64,000 bases of DNA from Calliopsis andreniformis (taxonomy: Eukaryota; Arthropoda; Insecta; Hymenoptera; Andrenidae). This document shows positions 51,196 to 63,392 of the stretch, in pieces; position 1 is the first letter of the stretch, and each line of letters starts with the position of its first letter. The notes below the pieces were generated by a model. That model was given only the letters and a program-made list of their open reading frames with translations, was not told the origin of the DNA and searched no databases. The position numbers were made by a program, and so were the translations under genes. Location of the stretch: NCBI RefSeq assembly GCF_051401765.1, contig NW_027480423.1, forward strand, positions 2,046,001 through 2,110,000, written 5' to 3'.

Positions 51196-52341
51196 TAGGC
51201 TCCACTCTAGGGAGTTCATCCACCACATCGAATAGCTACGGCCTCTGAAGTCAACGCGTGAAGCATAAAATACTATAAAAATACAACAGTCTTCCCATCC
51301 TGTAACAGGAATAATTGCATCCCGCGTAAAAGTGATGGTCATTTCTACGTTCGAGGCAACCTAGCTTTCACTCTAGGGCGTTGCTCCACCAGATGGAATA
51401 GTTAGGGCCTTAGAAGTCAACGCCCGAAGCATAAAATATAAAATAAATAGAACAGTTTTTCCATCGTATAAAATGAATGATTGCGAACATTGTGAAAGTA
51501 ATGGTCATTTCTACGTTCCGGGCAACCTAGGCTTGACCCTAGGGCGTTGTTCCACCAGATAGAATAGTTAGGGCCTAAGAAGTCAACGCCAGAAGCATAA
51601 AATACGATAGAAATACAACAGCTTTTCCATCGTAGAAAACGAATAATTGCAGGCATTGTGAAAGTAATGGTCGTTTCTACGTTCCGAGCAACCTAGGCTT
51701 CACTCTAGGGCGTTGCTCTACCAGATCGAATAGTTAGGGCCTTAGAAGTGAACGCCCGAAGCATAAAATGCAAAATAAATAGAACAGTTCTTCCACTGTA
51801 TAAAACGAATAACTGCAACCAGTGTGAAAGTACTGGTCATTTCTACGTTCCGGGTAATCTAGGCTTCACTCTAGTGCGTTGCTCCACCAGATCGAATAGC
51901 TAGGGACTTAGAATTCAACGCCAGAAGGATAAAATACAATATAAGTACAACAGTTTTTCCATCGTATAAAATGAATAATTGCAGACATTGTGAAAGTAAT
52001 GGTCATTTCTACGTTCCGGTCAACCTATGCGTCACTCTAGGGCGTTGCTCCACCACATCTAATAGCTACGGCCCTAGAAGTCAACGCCAGGAGCATAAAA
52101 TACAATATAAATACAACAGCTTTTCCATCGTATAAAATGAATGATTGCGAACATTGTGAATGTAATGGTCATTTCTACGTTCCGGGCAACCTAGGCTTGA
52201 CCGTAGGGCGTTGTTCCACCAGATGGAATAGATAGGGCCTAAGAAGTCAACGCCAGAAGCATAAAATACGATACAAATACAACAGCTTTTGCATCGTAGA
52301 AAACGAATAATTGCAAACAGTGTGAAAGTAATGGTCATTTC
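51196..52341 (+). repeat. Mosaic junction between domains IV and V
   Basis: About seven monomers that mix marks of both families. CTAGGGAGTTCATCC joins a CTACGTACCGGG monomer to the CATCCTGTAACAGG type (written CTTCCCATCCTGTAAC here). This is followed by AATGATTGCGAACATTG and CATCGTAGAAAACG monomers of domain III type in a local arrangement not seen elsewhere in the window. The monomer spacing is kept, so the joins are in register. Confidence 0.75.
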
Positions 52342-53220
52342 TACGTTCCGGGGAACCTAGGCGTCACTCTAGGGCGTTGCTCTACCATATCTAGTAGCTA
52401 CGGCCTTAGAAGTCAACGCCAGAATCACAAAATACAATAAAAATGCAGCAGTTTTTCCATCGTATAGCACGACTAATTGCAACCAGTGCGAAAGTAATGC
52501 TCATATCGACATTTCGGGCATCCTAGACTTAACTCTGAGGCGTTGCTCCACCAGATCGAAGAGTTAGGCCCTTAGAAGTCAACGCCAGGAGCATAAACTA
52601 CAAAATAAATACAACAGTCTATCCATCGTATAAAACGAATAATTGCTACCTGTGTGATGGTTATGGACATATCCACGTTCCGGGCAACCTAGGCTTCACT
52701 GTAGGGCGTTGCTCCACCAAATCGAATAGTTAGGGCCTTAGAAGCCAACGCCCGAAGCATAAAATACAATATAAGTACAACAGTTTTTCCATCGTATAAA
52801 ATGAATGATTGCGAACATTGTGAAAGTAATGGTCATTTCTACGTTCCGGGCAACCTACGCTTGACCCTAGGGCGTTGTTCCACCGGATGGAATAGTTAGG
52901 GCCTAAGAAGTCAACGCCAGAAGCATAAAATACGATACAAATACAACAGCTTTTCCATCGTAGAAAACGAATAATGGCAACCAGTGTGAAAGTTATGGTC
53001 ATTTCTACGTTCCGAGCAACCTAGGCTTCACTCTAGGGCCTTGCTCCACCAGATCGAACAGTTCGAGCCTTAGATGTCAACGCCACATGCATAAAATACA
53101 GTAAAGGTGCAACAGTTTTTCCATCGTATAACAGGAATAACTGCAAACAGTGTGAAAGTACTGGACATTTCTACGTTCCGGGTAACTTAGGTTTCACTAT
53201 AGGGCGTTGCTCCACCAGAT

Positions 53221-56203
53221 CGAATAGTTAGGGCCTTAGAAGTCAGCGCCCGAAGCATAAAATGCAAAATAAATAGAACAGTTCTTCATTGTATAAAACG
53301 AATAACTGCAACCAGTGTGAAAGTGCTGGTCATTTCTACGTTCCGGGCAACCTAGGCTTCACTCTAGGGCGTTGCTCCACCAGATCGAATAGTTAGGGCC
53401 TTAGAAGTCAACGCCAGAAGCATAAAATACAATAAAGATGCAACAGTTTTTCCATCGTACAACAGGAATAACTGTAAACAGTGTGAAAGTACTGGTCATT
53501 TCTACGTTCCGGGTAACCTAGGTTTCACTCTAGGGCGTTGCTCCACCAGATCGAATAGCTAGCGCCTTAGAAGTCAACGCCCGAAGCATAAAATACAAAA
53601 AAATAGAACAGTTTTTCCATGTGTAAAACGAATTATTGCTACCAGTGTGAACGTTATGGTCATTTCTACGTTCCGGGCAACCTAGGCTTGACCCTAGGGC
53701 GTTGTTCCACCAGATGGAATAGTTAGGGCCTAAGAAGTCAACGCCAGAAGCATAAAATACGATACAAATACAACAGCTTTTCCATCGTAGAAAACGAATA
53801 ATGGCAACCAGTGTGAAAGTTATGGTCATTTCTACGTTCCGCGCAACCTAGGCTTCACTCTAGGGCGTTGCTCCACCATATCGAATAGTTAGGGCCTTAG
53901 AAGTCAACGCCCGAAGCATTAAATACAAAATAAATAGAACAGTTTTTCCATTGTATAAAACGAATAATTGCTACCAGTTTAAAAGTTATGGTCATTTCTA
54001 CGTATCGGGCAACCTAGGCTTCACCCTAGGCCGTTGTCCCACCAGATCGAACAGTTAGGGCCTAAGAAGTGAACGCCAGAAGCATAAAGTACAATATAAA
54101 TACAACAGTTTTTCCATCATATAAAACGAATGATAGCAACCAGTGTGAAAGTTATGGTCATTTCTACGTTCCGGTCAACGTAGGCTTCACTCTAGGGCGT
54201 TGCCCCACCAGATCGTATAGTTAGGGCCTTAGATGTCAGCGCCCGAAGCATAAAATACAAAATAAATAAAACAGTTTTTCCATCGTATAAAACGAATAAT
54301 TGCTACCAGTGTGAAAGTTATGGTCATTTCTACGTTCCGCGCAACCTAGGCTTCACTCTAGGGCGTTGCTCCACCATATCGAATAGTTAGGGCCTTAGAA
54401 GTCAACGCCCGAAGCATAAAATATAAAATAAATAGAACAGTTTTTCCATCGTATAAAACGAATAATTGCAACCAGTGTGAAAGTTATGGTTATTTCTACG
54501 TTCCGGGCAACCTAGGCTTCACTCTAGGGCGTTGCTCCACCAGATCAAACAGTTAGGGCCTTAGATGTCAACGCCAGAAGCATAAAATACAATAAAGGTG
54601 CAACACTTTTTCCATCGTATAACAGGAATAACTGCAACCAGTGTGAAAGTACTGGTCATTTCTACGTTCCGGGTAACCTAGGTTTCACTCTAGGGCGTTG
54701 CTTCACGAGATCGAAAAGCTAAGTACTTAGAATTCAACGCCAGAGGAATAAAATACAATATAAGTACAACAGTTTTTCCATCGTATAAATTGAATATTTG
54801 CAAACATTGTGAAAGTAATGGTCATTTCTACGTTCCGGGCAACCTATGCGACACTATAGAGCGTTGCTCCACCACATCTAATAGCTACGGCCTTAAAAGT
54901 CGTCGCCAGAAGAATAAAATGCAATATAAATACAACAGCTTTTGCATCGTAGAAAACGAATAATTGCAAACAGTGTGAAAGTAATGGTCATTTCTACGTT
55001 CCGGGGAACCTAGGCGTCACTCTAGGGCGTTGCTCTACCATATCTAGTAGCTACGGCCTTAGAAGTCAACGCCAGAATCACAAAATACAATAAAAATGCA
55101 GCAGTTTTTCCATCGTATAGCACGACTAATTGCAACCAGTGCGAAAGTAATGCTCATATCGACATTTCGGGCATCCTAGACTTAACTCTGAGGCGTTGCT
55201 CCACCAGATCGAAGAGTTAGGCCCTTAGAAGTCAACGCCAGGAGCATAAACTACAAAATAAATACAACAGTCTTTCCATCGTATAAAACGAATAATTGCT
55301 GCCTGTGTGATGGTTATGGACATATCCACGTTCCGGGCAACCTAGGCTTCACTGTAGGGCGTTGCTCCACCAAATCGAATAGTTAGGGCCTTAGAAGCCA
55401 ACGCCCGAAGCATAAAATACAATATAAGTACAACAGTTTTTCCATCGTATAAAATGAATGATTGCGAACATTGTGAAAGTAATGGTCATTTCTACGTTCC
55501 GGGCAACCTACGCTTGACCCTAGGGCGTTGTTCCACCGGATGGAATAGTTAGGGCCTAAGAAGTCAACGCCAGAAGCATAAAATACGATACAAATACAAC
55601 AGCTTTTCCATCGTAGAAAACGAATAATGGCAACCAGTGTGAAAGTTATGGTCATTTCTACGTTCCGAGCAACCTAGGCTTCACTCTAGGGCCTTGCTCC
55701 ACCAGATCGAACAGTTAGAGCCTTAGATGTCAACGCCACATGCATAAAATACAGTAAAGGTGCAACAGTTTTTCCATCGTATAACAGGAATAACTGCAAA
55801 CAGTGTGAAAGTACTGGACATTTCTACGTTCCGGGTAACTTAGGATTCACTATAGGGCGTTGCTCCACCAGATCGAATAGCTAGGGCCTTAGAAGTGAAC
55901 GCCCGAAGCATAAAATACAAAAAAATAGAACAGTTTTTCCATGTGCAAAACGAATAATTGCTACCAGTGTGAACGTTATGGTCATTTCTACGTTCCGGGC
56001 AACCTAGGCTTCACCCTAGGGCGTTGCTCCACCAGGTCGAACAGTTAGGGCCTTAGAAGTCAACGCCAGAAGCATAAAATACAATAAAGATGCAACAGTT
56101 TTTCCGTCATACAACAGGAATAACTGCAAACAGTGTGAAAGTACTGGTCATTTCTACTTCCCGGGAAACCTAGGCTTCACTCTAGGGCGTTGCTCCACCA
56201 GAT
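53221..56203 (+). repeat. 18-monomer tandem duplication (2,983 bp), copy 1
   Basis: Tandem with 56,204 onward; 2,983 is 18x166 - 5. Shared variants include AGTCAGCGCCCG, the 164-bp ATACAAAAAAATAG monomers, CACTTTTTCCATCG, AAGCTAAGTACTTAG, AAAGTCGTCGCC and CCGGGGAACCTAGGCG. Differences are few: GTGCTGGTC against GTACTGGTC near 53,325, and TTGCTTCACG against TTGCTCCACG near 54,705. Confidence 0.88.
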
Positions 56204-59200
56204 CGAATAGTTAGGGCCTTAGAAGTCAGCGCCCGAAGCATAAAATGCAAAATAAATAGAACAGTTTTTCATTGTATAAAACGAATAACTGCAACCAGTG
56301 TGAAAGTACTGGTCATTTCTACGTTCCGGGCAACCTAGGCTTCACTCTAGGGCGTTGCTCCACCAGATCGAATAGTTCGGGCCTTAGAAGTCAACGCCAG
56401 AAGCATAAAATACAATAAAGATGCAACAGTTTTTCCATCGTACAACAGGAATAACTGTAAACAGTGTGAAAGTACTGGTCATTTCTACGTTCCGGGTAAC
56501 CTAGGTTTCACTCTAGGGCGTTCCTCCACCAGATCGAATAGCTAGCGCCTTAGAAGTCAACGCCCGAAGCATAAAATACAAAAAAATAGAACAGTTTTTC
56601 CATGTGTAAAACGAATTATTGCTACCAGTGTGAACGTTATGGTCATTTCTACGTTCCGGGCAACCTAGGCTTGACCCTAGGGCGTTGTTCCACCAGATGG
56701 AATAGTTAGGGCCTAAGAAGTCAACGCCAGAAGCATAAAATACGATACAAATACAACAGCTTTTCCATCGTAGAGAACGAATAATGGCAACCAGTGTGAA
56801 AGTTATGGTCATTTCTACGTTCCGCGCAACCTAGGCTTCACTCTAGGGCGTTGCTCCACCATATCGAATAGTTAGCGCCTTAGAAGTCAACGCCCGAAGC
56901 ATTAAATACAAAATAAATAGAACAGTTTTTCCATTGTATAAAACGAATAATTGCTACCAGTTTAAAAGTTATGGTCATTTCTACGTATCGGGCAACCTAG
57001 GCTTCACCCTAGGCCGTTGTCCCACCAGATCGAACAGTTAGGGCCTAAGAAGTGAACGCCAGAAGCATAAAATACAATATAAATACAACAGTTTTTCCAT
57101 CATATAAAACGAATGATAGCAACCAGAGTGAAAGTTATGGTCATTTCTACGTTCCGGTCAACGTAGGCTTCACTCTAGGGCGTTGCCCCACCAGATCGTA
57201 TAGTTAGGGCCTTAGATGTCAGCGCCCGAAGCATAAAATACAAAATAAATAAAACAGTTTTTCCATCGTATAAAACGAATAATTGCTACCAGTGTGAAAG
57301 TTATGGTCATTTCTACGTTCCGCGCAACCTAGGCTTCACTCTAGGGCGTTGCTCCACCATATCGAATAGTTAGGGCCTTAGAAGTCAACGCCCGAAGCAT
57401 AAAATATAAAATAAATAGAACAGTTTTTCCATCGTATAAAACGAATAATTGCAACCAGTGTCAAAGTTATGGTTATTTCTACGTTCCGGGCAACCTAGGC
57501 TTCACTCCAGGGCGTTGCTCCACCAGATCAAACAGTTAGGGCCTTAGATGTCAACGCCAGAAGCATAAAATACAATAAAGGTGCAACACTTTTTCCATCG
57601 TATAACAGGAATAACTGCAACCAGTGTGAAAGTACTGGTCATTTCTACGTTCCGGGTAACCTAGGTTTCACTCTAGGGCGTTGCTCCACGAGATCGAAAA
57701 GCTAAGTACTTAGAATTCAACGCCAGAAGAATAAAATACAATATAAGTACAACAGTTTTTCCATCGTATAAATTGAATATTTGCAAACATTGTGAAAGTA
57801 ATGGTCATTTCTACGTTCCGGGCAACCTATGCGACACTATAGAGCGTTGCTCCACCACATCTAATAGCTACGGCCTTAAAAGTCGTCGCCAGAAGAATAA
57901 AATGCAATATAAATACAACAGCTTTTGCATCGTAGAAAACGAATAATTGCAAACAGTGTGAAAGTAATGGTCATTTCTACGTTCCGGGGAACCTAGGCGT
58001 CACTCTAGGGCGTTGCTCTACCATATCTAGTAGCTACGGCCTTAGAAGTCAACGCCAGAATTACAAAATACAATAAAAATGCAGCAGTTTTTCCATCGTA
58101 TAGCACGACTAATTGCAACCAGTGCGAAACTAATGCTCATATCGACATTTCGGGCATCCTAGACTTAACTCTGAGGCGTTGCTCCACCAGATCGAAGAGT
58201 TAGGCCCTTAGAAGTCAACGCCAGGAGCATAAACTACAAAATAAATACAACAGTCTTTCCATCGTATAAAACGAATAATTGCTACCTGTGTGATGGTTAT
58301 GGACATATCCACGTTCCGGGCAACCTAGGCTTCACTGTAGGGCGTTGCTCCACCAAATCGAATAGTTAGGGCCTTAGAAGCCAACGCCCGAAGCATAAAA
58401 TACAATATAAGTACAACAGTTTTTCCATCGTATAAAATGAATGATTGCGAACATTGTGAAAGTAATGGTCATTTCTACGTTCCGGGCAACCTACGCTTGA
58501 CCCTAGGGCGTTGTTCCACCGGATGGAATAGTTAGGGCCTAAGAAGTCAACGACAGAAGCATAAAATACGATACAAATACAACAGCTTTTCCATCGTAGA
58601 AAACGAATAATGGCAACCAGTGTGAAAGTTATGGTCATTTCTACGTTCCGAGCAACCTAGGCTTCACTCTAGGGCCTTGCTCCACCAGATCGAACAGTTA
58701 GAGCCTTAGATGTCAACGCCACATGCATAAAATACCGTAAAGGTGCAACAGTTTTTCCATCGTATAACAGGAATAACTGCAAACAGTGTGAAAGTACTGG
58801 ACATTTCTACGTTCCGGGTAACTTAGGTTTCACTATAGGGCGTTGCTCCACCAGATCGAATAGCTAGGGCCTTAGAAGTGAACGCCCGAAGCATAAAATA
58901 CAAAAAAATAGAACAGTTTTTCCATGTGCAAAACGAATAATTGCTACCAGTGTGAACGTTATGGTCATTTCTACGTTCCGGGCAACCTAGGCTTCACTCT
59001 AGGGCGTTGCTCCACCAGATCGAACAGTTAGGGCCTTAGAAGTCAACGCCAGAAGCATAAAATACAATAAAGATGCAACAGTTTTTCCGTCATACAACAG
59101 GAATAACTGCAAACAGTGTGAAAGTACTGGTCATTTCTACTTCCCGGGAAACCTAGGCTTCACTCTAGGGCGTTGCTCCACCAGATCGAATAGTTAGGGC

Positions 59201-59400
59201 CTTAGAAGTCAGCGCCCGAAGCATAAAATGCAAAATAAATAGAACAGTTTTTCATTGTATAAAACGAATAACTGCAACCAGTGTGAAAGTACTGGTCATT
59301 TCTACGTTCCGGGCAACCTAGGCTTCACTCTAGGGCGTTGCTCCACCAGATCGAATAGTTAGGGCCTTAGAAGTCAACGCCAGAAGCATAAAATACAATA
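56204..59400 (+). repeat. 18-monomer tandem duplication, copy 2 and extension
   Basis: Second copy, followed by the first monomers of what would be a third. At about 59,400 the order breaks: ATACAATATGAATACAAC replaces ATACAATAAAGATGCAAC. Private changes include CAGAGTGAAAG near 57,125 and CAGTGTCAAAG near 57,459. Confidence 0.86.
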
Positions 59401-61737
59401 TGAATACAACAGCTTTTCCATCGTATAAAACGAATAATTGCAACCTGTATGAAACTTATGGTCATTTCTACGTTCCGGGCTACCTAGGCTTCACTCTATG
59501 GCGTTCTGCCACCACATCGAATAGCTACGGCCACAGAAGTCAATGCCTGAATAATAAAATACAATAAAAATACAACAGTCTTTCCATCCTATAACAGGAA
59601 TAATTGCAACCCGTGTGAAAGTGATGGTCATTTCTACGTTCCGGGAAACCTATGCTTCGCTCTATGGCGTTGCTCCTCCAGATCGAATAGTTGAGGGCCT
59701 TAGAAGTCAACGCCAGAAGCATAAAATACAAAATAAATAAAACAGTTTTTCCATCGTATAAAACGAATAATTGCTACAAGTGTGAAAGTTATGGTCATTT
59801 CTACGTTCCGCGCAACCTAGGCTTCACTCTAGGGCGTTGCTCCACCATATCGAATAGTTAGGGCCTTAGAAGTCAACGCCCGAAGCATAAAATATAAAAT
59901 AAATAGAACAGTTTTTCCATCGTATAAAACGAATAATTGCAACCAGTGTGAAAGTTATGGTTATTTCTACGTTCCGGGCAACCTAGGCTTGACCCTAGGC
60001 CGTTGCTCCACCAGATCAAACAGTTAGGGCCTTAGATGTCAACGCCAGAAGCATAAAATACAATAAAGGTGCAACACTTTTTCCATCGTATAACAGGAAT
60101 AACTGCAACCAGTGTGAAAGTACTGGTCATTTCTACGTTCCGGGTAACCTTGGTTTCACTCTAGGGCGTTGCTCCACGAGAACGAAAAGCTAAGTACTTA
60201 GAATTCAACGCCAGAAGAATAAAATACAATATAAGTACAACAGTTTTTTAATCGTATAAATTGAATATTTGCAAACATTGTGAAAGTAATGGTCATTTCT
60301 ACGTTCCGGTCAACGTAGGCTTCACTCTAGGGCGTTGCCCCACCAGATCGTATAGTTAGGGCCTTAGATGTCAGCGCCCGAAGCATAAAATACAAAATAA
60401 ATAAAACAGTTTTTCCATCGTATAAAACGAATAATTGCTACCAGTGTGAAAGTTATGGTCATTTCTACGTTCCGCGCAACCTAGGCTTCACTCTAGGGCG
60501 TTGCTCCACCATATCGTATAGTTAGGGCCTTAGATGTCAGCGCCCGAAGCATAAAATACAAAATAAATAAAACAGTTTTTCCATCGTATAAAACGAATAA
60601 TTGCAACCAGTGTGAAAGTTATGGTTATTTCTACGTTCCGGGTAACCTAGGTTTCACTGTAGGGCGTTGCTCCACGAGATCGAAAAGCTAAGTACTTAGA
60701 ATTCAACGCCAGAAGAATAAAATACAATATAAGTACAACAGTTTTTCCATCGTATAAATTGAATATTTGCAAACATTGTGAAAGTAATGGTCATTTCTAC
60801 GTTCCGGGCAACCTATGCGACACTATAGAGCGTTGCTCCACCACATCTAATAGCTACGGCCTTAAAAGTCGTCGCCAGAAGAATAAAATGCAATATAAAT
60901 ACAACAGCTTTTCCATCGTATAAAACGAATAATTGCTACCAGTGTGAAAGTTATGGTCATTTCTACGTTCCGCGCAACCTAGGCTTCACTCTAGGGCGTT
61001 GCTCCACCATATCGAATAGTTAGGGCCTTAGAAGTCAACGCCCGAAGCATAAAATATAAAATAAATAGAACAGCTTTTCCATCGTATAAAACGAATAATT
61101 GCAACCAGTATGAAACTTATGGTCATTTCTACGTTCCGGGCAACCTAGGCTTCACTCTATGGCGTTGTTCCACCAGATCGAATAGTTAGGGCCTAAGAAG
61201 TGAACGCCAGAAGCATAAAATACAATATGAATACAACAGCTTTTCCATCGTATAAAACGAATAATTGCAACCTGTATGAAACTTATAGTCATTTCTACGT
61301 TCCGGGCTACCTACGCTTCACTCTATGGCGTTCTGCCACCACATCGAATAGCTACGGCCACAGAAGTCAATGCCTGAATAATAAAATACAATAAAAATAC
61401 AACAGTCTTTCCATCCTATAACAGGAATAATTGCAACCCGTGTGAAAGTGATGGTCATTTCTACGTTCCGGGAAACCTATGCTTCGCCAAAGGGCGTTGC
61501 TCCTCCAGATCGAATAGTTGAGGGCCTTAGAAGTCAACGCCAGAAGCATAAAATACAAAATAAATAAAACAGTTTTTCCATCGTATAAAACGAATAATTG
61601 CTGCAAGTGTGAAAGTTATGGACATATCCACGTTCCGGGCAACCTAGGCTTCACTGTAGGGCGTTGCTCCACCAAATCGAGTAGTTAGGGCCTTAGAAGC
61701 CAACGCCCGAAGCATAAAATACAATATAAGTACAACA
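59401..61737 (+). repeat. Mixed monomer stretch in domain V
   Basis: About 14 monomers with short internal echoes. The GTTCTGCCACC, CATCCTATAACAGG and CTATGCTTCGC group occurs at 59.5-59.7 and again at 61.3-61.5 kb. The CGTTCCGGTCAACGTAGG and AGTCAGCGCCCG group is at 60.3 kb. The AAGCTAAGTACTTAG group is at 60.2 and 60.7 kb. It includes CTTCGCCAAAGGGCG near 61,485, a small patch that differs from every other copy I noticed. Confidence 0.75.
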
Positions 61738-63392
61738 GTTTTTCCATCGTATAAAATGTATGATTGCGAACATTGTGAAAGTAATGGTCATTTCTACGTT
61801 CCGGGCAACCTACGCTTGACCCTAGGGCGTTGTTCCACCGGATGGAATAGTTAGGGCCTAAGAAGTCAACGCCAGAAGCATAAAATACGATACAAATACA
61901 ACAGCTTTTCCATCGTAGAAAACGAATAATGGCAACCAGTGTGAAAGTTATGGTCATTTCTACGTTCCGAGCAACCTAGGCTTCACTCTAGGGCCTTGCT
62001 CCACCAGATCGAACAGTTAGAGCCTTAGATGTCAACGCCACATGCATAAAATACAGTAAAGGTGCAACAGTTTTTCCATCGTATAACAGGAATAACTGCA
62101 AACAGTGTGAAAGTACTGGACATTTCTACGTTCCGGGTAACTTAGGTTTCACTATAGGGCGTTGCTCCACCAGATCGAATAGCTAGGGCCTTAGAAGTGA
62201 ACGCACGAAGCATAAAATACAAAAAAATAGAACAGTTTTTCCATGTGCAAAACGAATAATTGCTACCAGTGTGAACGTTATGGTCATTTCTACGTTCCGG
62301 GCAACCTAGGCTTCACTCTAGGGCGTTGCTCCACCAGATCGAACAGTTAGGGCCTTAGAAGTCAACGCCAGAAGCATAAAATACAATAAAGATGCAACAG
62401 TTTTTCCGTCATACAACAGGAATAACTGCAAACAGTGTGAAAGTACTGGTCATTTCTACTTCCCGGGAAACCTAGGCTTCACTCTAGGGCGTTGCTCCAC
62501 CAGATCGAATAGTTAGGGCCTTAGAAGTCAGCGCCCGAAGCATAAAATGCAAAATAAATAGAACAGTTTTTCATTGTATAAAACGAATAACTGCAACCAG
62601 TGTGAAAGTACTGGTCATTTCTACGTTCCGGGCAACCTAGGCTTCACTCTAGGGCGTTGCTCCACCAGATCGAATAGTTAGGGCCTTAGAAGTCAACGCC
62701 AGAAGCATAAAATACAATAAAGATGCAACAGTTTTTCCATCGTACAACAGGAATAACTGTAAACAGTGTGAAAGTACTGGTCATTTCTACGTTCCGGGTA
62801 ACCTAGGTTTCACTCTAGGGCGTTGCTCCACCAGATCGAATAGCTAGCGCCTTAGAAGTCAACGCCCGAAGCATAAAATACAAAAAAATAGAACAGTTTT
62901 TCCATGTGTAAAACGAATTATTGCTACCAGTGTGAACGTTATGGTCATTTCTACGTTCCGGGCAACCTAGGCTTGACCCTAGGGCGTTGTTCCACCAGAT
63001 GGAATAGTTAGGGCCTAAGAAGTCAACGCCAGAAGCATAAAATACGATACAAATACAACAGCTTTTCCATCGTAGAAAACGAATAATGGCAACCAGTGTG
63101 AAAGTTATGGTCATTTCTACGTTCCGCGCAACCTAGGCTTCACTCTAGGGCGTTGCTCCACCATATCGAATAGTTAGGGCCTTAGAAGTCAACGCCCGAA
63201 GCACTAAATACAAAATAAATAGAACAGTTTTTCCATTGTATAAAACGAATAATTGCTACCAGTTTAAAAGTTATGGTCATTTCTACGTATCGGGCAACCC
63301 AGGCTTCACCCTAGGCCGTTGTCCCACCAGATCGAACAGTTAGGGCCTAAGAAGTGAACGCCAGAAGCATAAAATACAATATAAATACAACA
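61738..63392 (+). repeat. 10-monomer tandem duplication (1,655 bp), copy 1
   Basis: Starts in CAGTTTTTCCATCG before the private variant AAAATGTATGATTGC, which occurs only here and at about 63,412. The body follows 55,4xx-57,0xx (offset 6,302 bp) and 37,969-39,6xx with all monomers present. The length is 10x166 - 5. Confidence 0.85.

Noticed and set aside
29495..61394. Plus-strand open frames of 64-69 codons at 29,495, 31,988, 37,470 and 61,200
   Set aside because: These are by-products of the monomer; three are copies within the 15- and 48-monomer duplications. There is no start context, intron signal or flanking unique sequence.
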